Origin: Pomacea canaliculata
Taxonomy: Eukaryota; Mollusca; Gastropoda; Architaenioglossa; Ampullariidae
Direction: 5' to 3'
Length of the DNA stretch: 64,000 nucleotides
Assembly: GCF_003073045.1 (NCBI RefSeq)
Contig: NC_037602.1
Coordinates: 1,736,001-1,800,000, forward strand
Positions 1-13,200 of this stretch are shown in pieces (position 1 is the first letter of the stretch; the number at the start of each line of letters is the position of its first letter). A model generated the notes under the pieces. The model did no database searches, was not told where the DNA came from, and saw only the letters and a list, made by a program, of their open reading frames with translations. Both the position numbers and the translations under genes were made by a program.

Positions 1-1221
1 AACTTTAACATCTCCTGGTGATCCCAAAGCTACTCGCTAACATGTAACTGAAGATCCCATCAGTCAAACCACTGTTGTAAAGAAATATCTCGATTCAAGA
101 AACTATTTTTCCAGGTTTTTAATCAAGAAATTTTATTTTGAGACCATTTTTTTAAATTCCAGATTCTATTTTGTAGAACATGTAAATAAACAATGCAAAC
201 AAAGATTCTGTTTAACTGACAAACAGCTATGCATCACCTGTCTTACGTGTGCGTGCGCGAGCGTGCGTGCGTGTGACGGAGGAGAGGAGAACCTGACGAC
301 TGCACTGATGCCGCAGGTGTATCCAGGTGCGCTAAGAGCTAATTAAACTGGCCGACATGGCGTCCGCTCCATCACCGCCTGGAAGCCAGAGAGCCGGCCA
401 GACAACGTCAGACAGCATGCGGGTGTCTCCTAGCGACGGGCACCGGGCACCGGGCATCGGACTCGCAATGATAACAAGGCATCTGCCAACCTCCACACTA
501 TGTCTCACTCTCACTCCTTCTAGCTTTGCTCATACTCTTTAAATTGTCTTCTCGTCTCTTTCTCTCTCTCTCTCACACACACAAACAATGTTGTCAATAT
601 TCCAAACTGAGGACAGTTTACAAAACATTTTTGCGAATCAGGGACGTCCCATGGTCTTTACGGATGTCAGGTTGAGAGTAAAAACATTCTTAACAAATAT
701 CACTTTTCCTCGGCTAACCCTCAAATTATTGCTGGAAAATTGTGAGCTTTCCGTTTGGTCGTGATTAGTACAAAAACACCCACAATCCTCCCCTAAACCC
801 ATCCTGACTGTCCCGAAACCCATCCCCCAAACCAAGCTCCAACCAAAGTAGTCAAACTGATCGGTGGCCGAGTGGTCAGACATGCAAACAGACGTACATA
901 CAGACGTACACACGTACACAGCTCTGTGAGTACACCCAGGTCTCACCCTGCTGACAGACAGGGTGAGTGAGAGACAGGGACTGGGGTGTGTAGGGAGTGG
1001 CTGGCGGTGGGAGAGGAAGGGGAGGACGCAGAGGGAGGAAGCCAGCAAGTCTGCCCCAAGTGGCTGTGCCATCAATCTCCTGCCTATCAGGCTAATCGAC
1101 GGAAGCGCAGGTGCAGCAGCCTGGCCTGACACTTGTCCTCGTCACGTGACCGGTGCTTACACCTGCCTAGGACATGGCCAGCGGTCTGCATCCCTTCCTG
1201 CTCGTGTGTTGTATGTTTTTA

Positions 1222-1345
1222 TGGCCGTGTGTGTGTGTGTCCCACATCATGTGTGTGAGTGTGTCTGTCATTCCACATCATATGTGTGTGTGTGTTCCAC
1301 ATCATGTGTGTGAGTGTGTGTCCCACATCATGTGTGTGTATTTTT
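1222..1345. repeat. GT-rich minisatellite with CCACATCAT units
   Basis: Four units alternate a (GT)n stretch with the word CCACATCAT. The same unit occurs in reverse complement at about 1,905-1,990, so the two arrays form a long imperfect inverted pair about 560 bp apart. Open frames across it are repeat artefacts. Confidence 0.8.
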
Positions 1346-1904
1346 AAAACTTCCTTCTATTCACCAGCTCTGAGAAAAAGCCAGAGAGTCCAGGACATTC
1401 GTAAACTCAAAAAGACTTCCGATTTCAGCAAAAGCAATTCTTGAGAATCACAAAATAAATACCTCAGTGTGCTGGACCGCAGGCAAGGACTACATTGGCT
1501 CATAATATATTAATACACATCTTACTGCAGCTGTTGAAGTTGTCCACAGTCCAAACAAGCCGCCTGCCCAGGTTAATGCAAGTTTAATGAGCGGCTGTCG
1601 GAAATTTGAAAATATCTTGTACTGTGAAAACTATAGCAGCCATGCAACATCTTCTTTGTGGAGATGTGCTGTAGTCTCACATCAGCAACCTCCTGCAGTG
1701 TAATCATGGCCTTCGGTCTTCTCCTCTCTTGTTTGCCCCAAGTTACCTCCGGGACTTGTGTGTCAGCCATTGTTGTTAGGCTTTCCTCGTCCTGTTGGTT
1801 TACCTTGAATATTAATTACCTGAGATTTTATTTCTGGTTGTCACTCAAGGTTTATAGGTTGACATCTTATTCGTTTGGCGATTGCACGCGTGCGTGAAGA
1901 CAGG

Positions 1905-1990
1905 TGCACGCACACACACATGATGTGGAATGGGACACACACACACACACATGATGTGGGACACACACACACGATGTGGGATGGACACAC
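1905..1990. repeat. CA-rich minisatellite, inverted partner of the 1.2-kb array
   Basis: Three (CA)n blocks are separated by ATGATGTGG-type words, the reverse complement of the unit at 1,222-1,345. Both arrays keep the same internal spacer, so inverted duplication is more likely than independent CA expansion. Confidence 0.75.
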
Positions 1991-3659
1991 AGCCGAAGTG
2001 AGGAAAGGTCCCCTAAAGGGAGGCAATCGCCAACTATCAACTGACGTCAACTGCATGTCAGGGGCCGTAATTGCCTTTGTGCATTTTTCCTGTAAATGAA
2101 ACTAAAAAGCGAGTATTGGTCCCAACGCCGCGTTTTTGAAAGGACAAAACTCTCTTGTGCCGGGGAATATTAGGAAATCAATGGCCGACAGTTAGCGGCC
2201 TTTCTCTCCGACATTCACATTCAAAATGAAAGAGAAAATCGATGAGTGGTTGGCTCCCACAATTATTTTGGTCCCGTTTGTCTACAACTGTAGGTCGCTT
2301 CACGAGCAAGTGTATTCAGGGTGCATGGGTGTGGCTGCCAGCCTCACATTCCACAAATGGCACCAAGGAGTAACCCAGCAACACACGTGAGTCTGGAATG
2401 GCATGGATACCGTGTGACCTGAATACCTGGATACCTGGCGGTGTTGGTGTGACCAGAATACCTGGATGCCAGAATAGCTCCTTGTGTTACCTGCGAGTCT
2501 CGTGACCCCGAATACTAGAGGGTGGTGTGGTAGTAGAGGTAGTAACAGGATTTGTAAAGCACATTCCCCAAGAAGGAGGAGAGGTAGATGTGCTTGACAA
2601 GCGACCAGAGGCAGTGGGGGCAGAGGTCATGTGATGTCGTCGTCACACTGGCTGTATATCACCCCTACAGCTAAGACGGGGAAATATGAAAAGGTGACAA
2701 AGGTATCTTTAAAAATATATCTATGATTTCTATTATCTATAACAATTTCACGTTCTTCAACGCCGAAAATAAAAAGCTTTGCTTAAGAATAAACAAATCC
2801 ATGCAGCTTGTTTACTTGCGGGCTCAAAACAACAGAGAGGAGAGGGTGTCACATTGTCGCAGGCCGCTGAAGTATCGTCGGGTCACAAGAGATCTCAAGT
2901 GTAAGCCCTCTGGCGGTGAAACAAAGCAGGCTCGTGATGCAAGTCAAGAAGGGAGGATAGGATGCAGTTAGGCCGCCTCCCACCCTACCCCAGCCCCCTG
3001 GTGCAAGGACACAGAAACAGTTGAGGGGCAAACCGCTGGAAGTCAAGTTTTACTTGATGAATGACCGTAACGACATTATCTCCTTGCCTCACTCCCCAGT
3101 CACTCCCCCACCCTGTCCTCTGGTGCCGGACCTCATCACATCATCATCACGAGGTCCTCTACTACAACCACACTCCGTTAGGAGAAGATAATTTAGACAC
3201 TTGTAACGAAACGTGGTTATCTGATGGCATCACAATGTCATTACACGTGATGGAAACGTTGACCTTTCTGACCCCTGCCTCGCTCTGGCGCTCTCTCTCT
3301 CTCGCTTATCGTTCACATGATGATAACCTCTGTTAGCGGTACCCGTCATGCACTTCTCTTAATGTCGACACATAGCAGCTGCTGTAACAATGAATTGTCT
3401 GATGTTCAATCACCGTGTGGAACAGCTTACACGTTTCCATGGCTGTAGTCCTTACATGTATGTACACAGTACAGGTTACACACACACGCACTCACAGATA
3501 CACACGTACACAAGCACAGATTCTCATTCATGCAAGCAGCGCCACTGCTGCCAATAATCCAATAATTCTGACAAACTCAGAAAAAGAAAAATCCCGTTGG
3601 TCGGAAGCTGAAAACCGCGGGTGGCGGCAGTGGTGGGGAGGAACAGTGCAGTAGGCAGG

Positions 3660-4065
3660 AGGAGCGGAGGGTGAGAGAGTGAGAGACAGTGAGAGAGACA
3701 GAGACACAGTGAGAGACAGTGAGAGAGACAGTGAGAGAGAAGGAGCGAGAGAGTGGGCGATAATGACAGTGAGAGTTGTACAAACATTACAATAAGGTTG
3801 ATTAGTTCAGCGCTTTTGTACCCACCACTAAAATAAACCATAATCATAATGTATGCTGGTCTCAAAAACAATAAAATGACAGCGAGACAGTGATAGAGAG
3901 ATCGTGAGAGAGAAGAGGGAGAAAGAGAGACTGCTAGAGACAATGAGAGAAAACGAGTGAGACAGTGACAGTGAGAGACATTGAGCAGTTATGAGAAACA
4001 ACGACGGAGACAGAAGGTGAGTGACAGAGAGAACAGACAAAGTGAGAGATCATGACACAAACAAC
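3660..4065. repeat. GAGA/GACAGTGAGA low-complexity tracts
   Basis: Two purine-rich blocks (about 3,660-3,772 and 3,880-4,065) are built from GAGAGACAGTGAGA-like words. About 100 bp of non-repetitive sequence separates them. Read on the minus strand they give Ser/Leu/Cys-rich frames that are compositional artefacts. Confidence 0.8.
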
Positions 4066-4700
4066 AAACTAAAGGAGGCTAAACATCAAGGAGTAAGAGA
4101 TGGGAAAACCAAGGACGAGTAAAGTGGAGAACAAAACTTCAAAGGAGAAAATTTTCGACTTTTGTATTGTTGTTCTTCACGAACATTATCAACGTTTGAC
4201 ATCAGACTGTTACCAAAGTACACTAATAACGGCTGTACTGGCATACTGGGAAAAAAAAACAGTTGTGGGTCAAGGGTCGTGCCTGCTTCCCACAACGTTC
4301 CTGCAGTTCTCCAGCAGACAAGTCGGTTCTTGAGCCTGTCAGCCTCTCCCAGTGACCTGTGACCTGTGACCTGTGCTGTAGGTAGGCAGGAGGTCCACAC
4401 AGCAGAATGAACAAAAGCCACACGCAAAGAACTGGCACGACATTCTGTCATGGCCGCTGTCAGCCTCAACAACTTACAAACCGGAAGCGGAAACGACTGC
4501 GGATCTTGCGCCGAGGCTTTCGTGCCGACAGGGGAGAGAATTTCTAGTCCCTCCTGAGGCCTGATACTGGAGATGAATGATGAATCACGAAATGCTGAGT
4601 ATTACTGGAGACTTGCACAGTTGACAGCTGTCACTAACGGTAACCATTGACAGTCACTCTGGTAACCTTTGACAGCTGTCACAATCAAGTCTGTGCGAAA

Positions 4701-4893
4701 ACATGTCACTGTCAGTGATTACCCAACTGACAACTGTCATAATCAGGCTGGAACCAGAACATGTCACTGTCAGTGATTACCCAACTGACAACTGTCATAA
4801 TCAGGCTGGAACTAGAACATGTCACTGTCAGTGATTACCCAACTGACAACTGTCATAATCAGGCTGGAACCAGAACATGTCACTGTCAGTAGT
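4701..4893. repeat. 58-bp tandem repeat, about 3.3 copies
   Basis: The word ACATGTCACTGTCAGTGA begins at 4,701, 4,759, 4,817 and 4,875, giving an exact period of 58 bp. The copies are nearly identical, so the expansion is recent. Each full unit carries two inverted repeats: TCACTG-T-CAGTGA and TGACAACTGTCA. The flank at 4,618-4,690 has two related TGACAGCTGTCA palindromes and looks like older, diverged units. Confidence 0.92.
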
Positions 4894-5255
4894 CACCGCA
4901 CTTACACGATTTTCGTCCCTTGGTGTTACCTGGGTACAGTGACAAACACCCCGGGTGTAATGTTAACGACTCAGCAGCGACCGTCACAGTAAAAGAGAAA
5001 AAAAAAACCACAACACGTGTAAACGTGTAAAATGTGTCATGGCGGGCTGTTGAAGTAGGTGTATAGTACACAAATGTGTAGAAGACGGTTGCAACTGTAG
5101 AAGAACGCAAGCATCAAAGCTAGGTGAAAATGTTTTACAAACACTAGTTAAAACCTCGGAACTCGGCGACATTGATACACCAGTGGAAGTGTTTTATTAC
5201 ATGAAGTGAACATTTATTCCGACGAAATAAAAGTAGAGTAAAGAATGATGATAAC

Positions 5256-5289
5256 TGAAGAAGAAGAAGAAGAAGAAGAAGAAGAAGAA
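5256..5289. repeat. (GAA)n microsatellite
   Basis: About 11 GAA triplets in a row. The poly-Glu frame that crosses it has no other protein-like content. Confidence 0.9.
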
Positions 5290-5706
5290 ATACAGACTGA
5301 AGAGAGTCTAAGACTAACAGGGCTGAACGGCCCAAAAAAGCGCAGACACTTTACATGTGTGACAGTCATTCAATCACTCTATCACCAGAATAAAACCTCT
5401 GTACGGCGAAGAAAAAAAATGAATGCGATTTTCTGTGATGTGCAGGTAATCTGTTTCGACAGACCGTTTCTGCCTGTTCCAGATTTAGGTCAATGGATGC
5501 TGCGCTGTTCGCTCCTTCCTCGCCAGGCTGCTAATGACACGACAGTTGCGGGGAGCGTCACGTGGCCGCCAATCGATTGCACTTTAAAGATGCTATATAG
5601 TTGCACCGTGTCGCTGCACCTGTCACGGATGGAGGCAGCCTGCTGCTGCAGCCACGCGCCTGCGAATATTTTCAAGAGTTTTCAAACTCCGGCAAAAATG
5701 AGGCAA

Positions 5707-5776
5707 ATGAGTCGTCAATGAATCGTCAATGAGTCGTCAATGAATCGTCAATGAGTCGTCAATGAGTCGGCAATGA
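5707..5776. repeat. 11-bp tandem repeat, 6 copies
   Basis: Units of ATGAGTCGTCA or ATGAATCGTCA start every 11 bp from 5,707. The two variants alternate (G,A,G,A,G,G), so a 22-bp higher-order unit was probably duplicated. Confidence 0.9.
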
Positions 5777-7971
5777 AGCCATTAGAGGAGGAGTGAATCA
5801 TGCGCGTGCTCCTCGCTCTCAGACCTCTCACTTCTGTGTGGCGCGTGCAGTTCGTTTGATTCCTTTTATCGCACGTCTGCTGCAAAGCGAGAAGTAATGA
5901 CAAGAAAATTCCATTTTTACCGAAGTCTTCCTAATAAGATTAACTGTAGCGAGGATGGGTGGAGCCTGAGAGTCGTTTCGCTGTGTTTTTGAGGACGACT
6001 AGTAAATCTTATTTAACGAGTGAAGTGTCGTTACTGCGAGTGTTGTTGTGTTGTGTTGATGTTTGTTGTAAGATGATGACAGAAACTGTGGGTACAGCTT
6101 GTGGATACAGTCTTGTCAGAGTCGTATCTTCTCACTCTACTCCCACCCCTCTCGATGATCACCCCTTCTATCCGTCTTTTCTTCATTTTGTATGAACATA
6201 CATGCATGAAAGTGCGAGACAGAGATAGAGAGATAGAGACTGTGTGTGTACCTGTGTGTGCGTGACCACTTGTTTTTACTTTGCACATTTCTCTACAAGT
6301 TATCTGCCCCGCCTCTGTACAGTATTCTATCAGCCTCCCCATCCACTTGCTACTATACCTACAAATACTACTTTCTGACGCGAAAAGTTAAATCACTTTT
6401 ACAAAACATGAATATAATTGATCTCACAAGCAAGAAAAGCATGACAGCTGTATTTCCAACATCACCAACACCTCTACATCCTACAACCAAAATCTTCACT
6501 ATACACGGAGGAGGCCGAGGCGGGGGACTCTACAAAAACCGTAAAGAAGGGGGAGCCAGTGCAGGCCTGCATGATGCGTCCAAACAGTCATCTGCAAACA
6601 AGCCAGCTCGCCTCCATGGTTGAAACTAAGCCTGCAGGGAGGTAAAAAGTCGCGTGCTGAGCTAACTCTGACGGAAGTGCGAGATAACTCTGGATACCAC
6701 GACCCCCACACCCCGGGGGGAGGTTGCGTCACGTGGGGCGGCGCCGGAAGGTTTGTGCGGCGCACGACTTGCTGGGTTTGCGTGTCGCGGACTAATTCGC
6801 CGCCGGCCTCTCAGGGCGAAAAGCCTATTCTTCCTCCGCACTCTCTAGTTCCACCTGACAGCACCTCCCACACCCTCCCCCTTGCTAGTCCCTCCCTCCT
6901 TCACTCTTTTCCCCGATGCAGGCACGCGCGCGCGCGCACACACACACACCAGTTAGGGTAACCACAGAAAACGAGATTTTCTCCGCAAAAAGATGCTCCT
7001 TGGCCTTGAGGCACACGCCTGTCCTGTAATCAACACCAGGAATAAACAACAAACGATCGCCATAGTAACATACTCGCTGGTCTATAAGAACATAATAAAT
7101 ATGTTGATACCAGCAACTACACCGTTGACTCCTGTGATAAACATGTTCTTTGACCCCACAAACATGGTCGACACTACAATAAGCATGCTTTTCGTTGGTG
7201 CCTAAAGTGTTTGTTTATTTGTTTTTGTTTTTTTTTACGCATGTTGTTCTTTGACATCGGTGATAAACAAGCTGTTTTCGACACATCCTATGAAATGTGT
7301 TCAGCGGCCATCCACTCTTTTAGAAAGTGGAATATGTTAACAAAAGACTTATATAAAGCCAAGAACAAAATGAACAAAAAAATTTATTTTAGAGAGAAAT
7401 CGCGATGTGGTGATCTAAGTAAAACTACAGACATTGGGGGTGACTGGGAGAGCAGCACGTGCACCTCCAGACATAACTGTGTCACTCACAAAGGTTTCTG
7501 AGTTAGAAGACTTCAAAACAGCCAAACATCCTCAAATATAAATCGCTATTGCTACTTGCGTGGTTGTCTCTCTGACAAAATCTGTCACGTGCACAGGCCC
7601 CACATTCACAAGAAAAGAAAAGGAATGGCACTTACACCGAGGTACCCCGACCCAGTCTCAAACGTATCGACAAATCTCGGGCGGCAACGATTTGCAGGGA
7701 TCACGGCAAACAGACATTTGATGAGTGGAGTTGAGGTAGGTGGCGAGGAGTTTAGGCAGGTTAGTGTGTACACACTCCGCCTGCAGGATACAAACCAGCG
7801 GGGGATGTGATCGTTTGCCTGTCACAATCCTGCTCGCAGACAATTACCGCCATTCAATAGCTCGCCCCGCCATTATTCCAACAGCCTTCTTCTGATCGCT
7901 GGCTACTTACACAAATCTTTCTCTGACCCCAGCACCAGCAGCTACCCTCCCTTTCAGCTGCTAATGCATTG

Positions 7972-8300
7972 GACAGCCTACTCAAGTGTCTCTACATGAC
8001 AGCCTACAGAAGTGTCTCTACGTGACAGCCTACTCAAGTGTCTCTACGTGACAGCCTACTCAAGAACTGGCCCTCAAGTGTCTCTACGTGACAGCCCACT
8101 CAAGTGTCTCTACGTGACAGCCTACTCAAGTATCTCTACGTGACAGCCCACTCAAGCCCTCAAGTGTCTACGTGACAGCCTACTCAAGTGTCTCTACGTG
8201 ACATTCTACTCAAGTATCTCTACGTGACGGCCCACTCAAGCCCTTCAAGTGTCTCTACGTGACAGCCCACTCCAGAATCAGCCTCACTTTGTCTACGTGA
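7972..8300. repeat. 26-bp tandem repeat, about 11 copies
   Basis: The consensus unit is ACAGCCTACTCAAGTGTCTC followed by TACGTG. Several units carry extra inserts (for example CAAGCCCT-type), giving lengths of 26-38 bp. Nearly all units keep TACGTGAC. Unit divergence is modest, so the array is fairly young. Confidence 0.9.
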
Positions 8301-9985
8301 CCAGGCAGAAGCTCTGCCCTCGTTCCCATCGCGAACATCTTTGTCAGCAGCTAGAGATGATCGATTGTGTGTCCTACTTGTGGAAACAGTTTGAGGTGAT
8401 GAAAAGTCGCATGTGCTTTTCATCTTTGTTTCTTGTTCTCTCTCCTCTCCGCCCCCCACGTCTTCTAACAAAGGTTTGTCACATTGCAATTGCCGGTGTC
8501 ATAAATGTAAGCCCCGTTATCTAAGGAGTGCAAAAAGAAAAGATGGGAGAGTCCTGTCTAATTATCCTAATGTCCAAACGTTTTTCCGCCGTTGAACACG
8601 ATGTTGCCCAGAGGCTGCAGTTGTGAGAAGAAGTTGTCTTCGGGGCAACATGGAGAACTCAAGGACAAGTGTGTTGTTTCCAAAGTTGTAAAGAAGAGTC
8701 CAGACCCTGCAGATGTTGTTTTACCCCTGAGGCTGTAGTTATCAGGCGGTGGCAAATGTGTCCTGGGATAAAGAAACATGAAGTAGTGTCTGTGGGAGCT
8801 GGACATCGCTTTGTAAGTTCAGAAACAAGCTTTTCCTTGATCTTCCTGCTTACTCTTACTCTCGCTTCGCAACTACGACCCCTGGTGGATGGTGTCATTG
8901 TCGGGGGTCTGTTGCACATCGACATCACAATCCCCTTTACCTCCCAATCATCAAATCTTTCACATCGCCAGCTGACGACACTCAAACATCGTCTTTGCCT
9001 GAACTCAATCGTCTGTACACGTGTTCCTCCCGTAACTGGACTGTAGACACCACCTTCTCCAGTCATCTTCATGCTCATTACCATAATCTCTCTCATCACC
9101 AACTATATCTACGTGCTTCTAATGATTACAGCTATTTGAACACACTGATTAATTGCTAGTTGTTACGACGATTAGCGGACCTCTGTCGTTGTATTTGTCA
9201 GTCTCTCATCACGATGACTCTGGTCTCTTGGGAAACGAAGCTAATTAAATGATGATGCGATTGATCAGCCCGCCCCCAAGAAAGAGCGAAATTCGGATGA
9301 AGGTGAGGCGGACGAAAAGAAACCCTAAATGGTCTGAACACCCCAGCGAGTACTTCTGACATCCATCCAACCACGGACGTGTATAAAAGTTCGTGATCGA
9401 CCACGAAATCTTCTCGTGGCGCGGAGTGGGCGCTAGATTTCCCCCTACCACCTCATCCCCCCAAACCTCATCTTATCTCCAGCCTCAGATTTTGTTGGTT
9501 TTCCGCCCGCGGCTCCCCTTCTATCGTCTTCGCTTTCCACACGAGCTGCGCAACACAAAATCCGTCCCTAAACATTTGCACGTGCTGCCGCACGCGCTGA
9601 CCTTGTCGGGCCGCTCTCGAGTTGCACGTGCTGTATAATAGGACCAGCACGCCTGACGGTGAACAGCCCGTGGATCAGGGTGTCTGTCTCCATGCTGCCG
9701 CCAGGGGGCGCCAGGCTTCTGGTAGTCACTGGAAACGCCACCCAGCTACAGGTGATCTCCCTTTTTCCTCCACAGTCACGCAACGTTGCCTCGTAGGCAA
9801 ACAGTCATCACCCGTGGAACTGGCAAAGCCACCATGCGAGCGTGTCAGTGGCCGTCAACAAGTCTGCGGGATCCAAGCTTGGTGAAACCTTCCCTTTGTT
9901 CTAAGGGTCTGCACGTAATCACCGTTCAAACATCACGGGAGGCAATATGAAATAAATCAGTTTTCTTTTACACACAGATTCAGCT

Positions 9986-9991
9986 TTTAAT
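9986..9991 (-). promoter_or_regulatory. DNAAF4: Candidate poly(A) signal of DNAAF4
   Basis: ATTAAA on the minus strand, about 245 bp beyond the DNAAF4 stop codon. I saw no minus-strand AATAAA between the stop and this point. The assignment rests only on hexamer and position. Confidence 0.35.
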
Positions 9992-10235
9992 GTGTTCATC
10001 CATGCATCAAATGAATCCAACCAGTCTTTCACTCATTGAAAGAAACGAAGCAGTCGCGGTGTTGCTTCGAACTCTTAAAAAACCTGAGAGGGAAGTCAAT
10101 TGTTGACAAAACATCATTACATTACAATTTAAACACTTCCACCTATTTCTCTTGTCTTGTTTCTCTCACACTCGCCCACATACTCGTTCTTCTCTTTTCG
10201 TTTTCATTCTCTCGGACTCGATTGTTGCAGAAGTG

Positions 10236-13200
10236 CTAGGCTTCCGTGTTGCCCTGAATAAGCTGTCGTATCTTCTCGGCGTCTGCCCTCAGCTCCTCGT
10301 TGTTGGGCTCTATCTTCAAGGCTGCTTCATACTCTCCTAAACCTGTCACGCCACAAGACAGCAACATGCCAAGTCTTCCGACTGAATTGTTTTAATTTTT
10401 CTATGCAATCCCGATTATGTATAACATAGTTAACACAGTGACACCTCAATATGAATAACAACAAACATATAATCATAATTTATTACTAATGACAACGTTG
10501 CTAAACAAATCTACCAACTTTAAATGGATTTAAACTGGGATTTGGGGATTTGAATGCCGGACGTACAGACATCACCCAGAGGGTTAGCCTGGCGAACGGA
10601 GACACAAAACGTTGAAGTGTGCGACCGTACAGAAACGGATGTGAATACAGCACGAACACAAGACCACACGGACGATGGACGGTTATGAAACATTCAAAGA
10701 CAGCAGCACAGCACGGCGCGCCGTGAGACACACTCACCTTCCACATACATCTCCAGCTCGCAGAAGGCTGTGCCGCGTCGGACGAGGGCTTTGCAGCGAC
10801 TGGGAGCGTTCTGAGGGACAGGGGGATGCAGCAGGTCCAGCGCCTTCAAGGGGACAGAGCACGCGCGCAAACAGACACACATACAAAAATATTTTAGTTA
10901 TTTTTCATTGCACTTTGCAAGCATACTACGACCGATTGCCACAGGTACTCACAAAATGTGGCGTGTTACTCAGGTTAGCAGCGCTAATAATCTGGTACCA
11001 GGCACACACATTACGAGGACTGTTTAGACGACTAGCGGGGTGCCAATGAAGTACAATCTGATGTGCTATTGGTGTCTCTCTTTCATGGTGATGCTTATAC
11101 ACTTTCCTTCTCATAAAAGAAATTACCCCAAATTACCTGTAGTCTAGTCTTACCTTTGAACAGTCTTCTATGCATTTAAAGAAATTTCTCAGCTTCAGAT
11201 GGCATGCAGCTCTGTTTGAGTACAATCTAAAGGTAAGTCAAGGATTAAAGGGTTACAAACTTTTATTCCACAGAATCTGCACATGTTTAAAAGGCTTTCT
11301 GGGCTATCTTTGCTTTTGGCGAGCTGAATGAAATAGTGGGACTGCTTTATGGTAGTTACAATTACTTTAATAAACAGTGAGGAGTCATGTTTACAGTGTA
11401 AAGCTGAATTGCCTAAGGTAGAATGAAGACTGAATGCTTTAAAGTAGATATAAAATGCAGTTATGAATATAGATTTGTGTGAATATTACAAACGTGAGAA
11501 TGCTTCAGCTTATTTTCTTTAATAAGTTTCCCTTCTATGCATATTTAATTAACTTAACTATTTCATAACTTTACAAATCAGTGCAGAATGAAATAAATGT
11601 TCATGTCTAGGCATCTTAAATGTTTGTGCATTAAATGTTGATAGCTCAATATTTTTTACTCACAATGTTTATCACCCGCATGAAAGAAATATTCTGTTTA
11701 GACTTCCTTCATTTCTAAAAAAAAATGTGTATCTTCCCCTGTTTTCCCACAAATGCATTCAAAACATTCAAACTAAGACTATCCATGAAGGATACGATGA
11801 CATCTTGGGGTTCAAGCGTATGGCGTGAGTGTAAGCGTTGACTGCTGCCTGATAGTTCCCAGTGGCAAAAAAAGAGCTGCAACAGTACTCTGTTCATTAA
11901 GATGCCGCACACTTGGACTCGACAAATCTTCTAAAGTAAAACTGATCAAAAGCAGCAACCATAGATGCATAGTTTCTTAAGTTTCTCTAATATGAGAAAT
12001 GAGGCCAGGCGAATACAGGCTTTTGTGTGTTTGTTTTTGGTGTTGATGTTGATGTTGGAGGGAAAGTGCTTCAATCTCGTGGTGACTTGTTCATATGTCA
12101 ACAGTTTTTTTAAAGGCCCAGATATGTGCATGTGTGTGTGTGCGTGCGTGTGCGTGTGTGTGTACTCACTTTCCCTTGTCCCTAAGAAACTGTGGATTAC
12201 GCTCTTCTTCTGACAGGTCACTGTCTGCCAGCTGAGCGACTTGTCGTGCTTCAGCTTGTTTTTGCAGCCACTGTTTACACACATGTACCCATGCATGCAT
12301 GCATACACGCGCGCACACACACACACACATGCACATTGCAGCATATTTCAAATTCTGTACACTTGAACTGTTATGCCACAATCTTCGAAATCACACATGT
12401 CAAAGTAAATGATAACACATGCTTTGAAAAGTTCCTTTCATTAAATATCAAGGCCATGAATGAAAAATGATGCCCTCAAATTGCTTCTCTGCAAAGAATC
12501 TACCTTCTGAAATAGTATTAAAGAAAGGACACTTTATGAGGATGTGTGGATGCTAAATACACTTTAAGAGGTAGTTAATTTAATTTTTTTAATAAATGCA
12601 ATGTCAAACCTGATCTAAACAAATAATACCAATTTCATGAAAAAAAGTCACAAGCTTGTTGTGTACATTTAAAACTTTTTTTTAATGAGAACGGAAAGCA
12701 TACAGATGCGGAAAGTGTTTTGTGCGGAAGTGCACATCTCATGACAGCCACTTTTTCTTTGATATAACAGCGTTGTTGAGGCAACTCCACTAGCATAAAT
12801 GTTACATAGAAGGGAGAGAGGGAAGGAAAGTGATTTTTGGCTGACTTTATGTCATTGACTGAATCGAGGAGAATGACCTGACCATTGTCTCCAAGTCTAA
12901 TTTGTTTGTTGGAGTTTTAACCTTGTGTGTATGTATGGCCACTGTGACACAAAATATATATGATTGTTAGTTTTTCATTTATAAATTTTTATGATATCTT
13001 GTATATAGTATGTAGTTAACAGGAATTTAAAAATATCAAAAAAGTATATAAAATGTCAATGCTATCGTTATCATCTTTGGCAGACATGTTTGTCAATCTA
13101 TGTGTCAATTTCCTTCATTTTGTTTACTCTCTTGAAAAGCCTACTACCATTTCAAAAGGAATGAATAATAGGTTTGTGATGGTTCTAATTTTATTAGCTA

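Larger units (their letters stand above)
1..9985. other. Gene-free, repeat-rich left arm
   Basis: No reading frame here resembles a protein family I know, and the longer open frames lack splice sites or conserved motifs. The region is GC-richer and more CpG-rich than the gene-bearing part to its right. It is dominated by microsatellites and minisatellites, listed separately. A TATAAAA string near 9,381 is the only core-promoter-like motif I noticed, and nothing downstream supports a transcript. The region may hold distal regulatory DNA of the neighbouring genes or of a gene left of the window; that is inference. Confidence 0.6.

Noticed and set aside
638-1132. 164-residue minus-strand frame
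   Set aside because: It has no family resemblance or splice context, and the composition follows local repeats.
3524-4040. Minus-strand Ser/Leu/Cys-rich frames
   Set aside because: They are the complement of GAGA/GACA low-complexity tracts in several frames at once.
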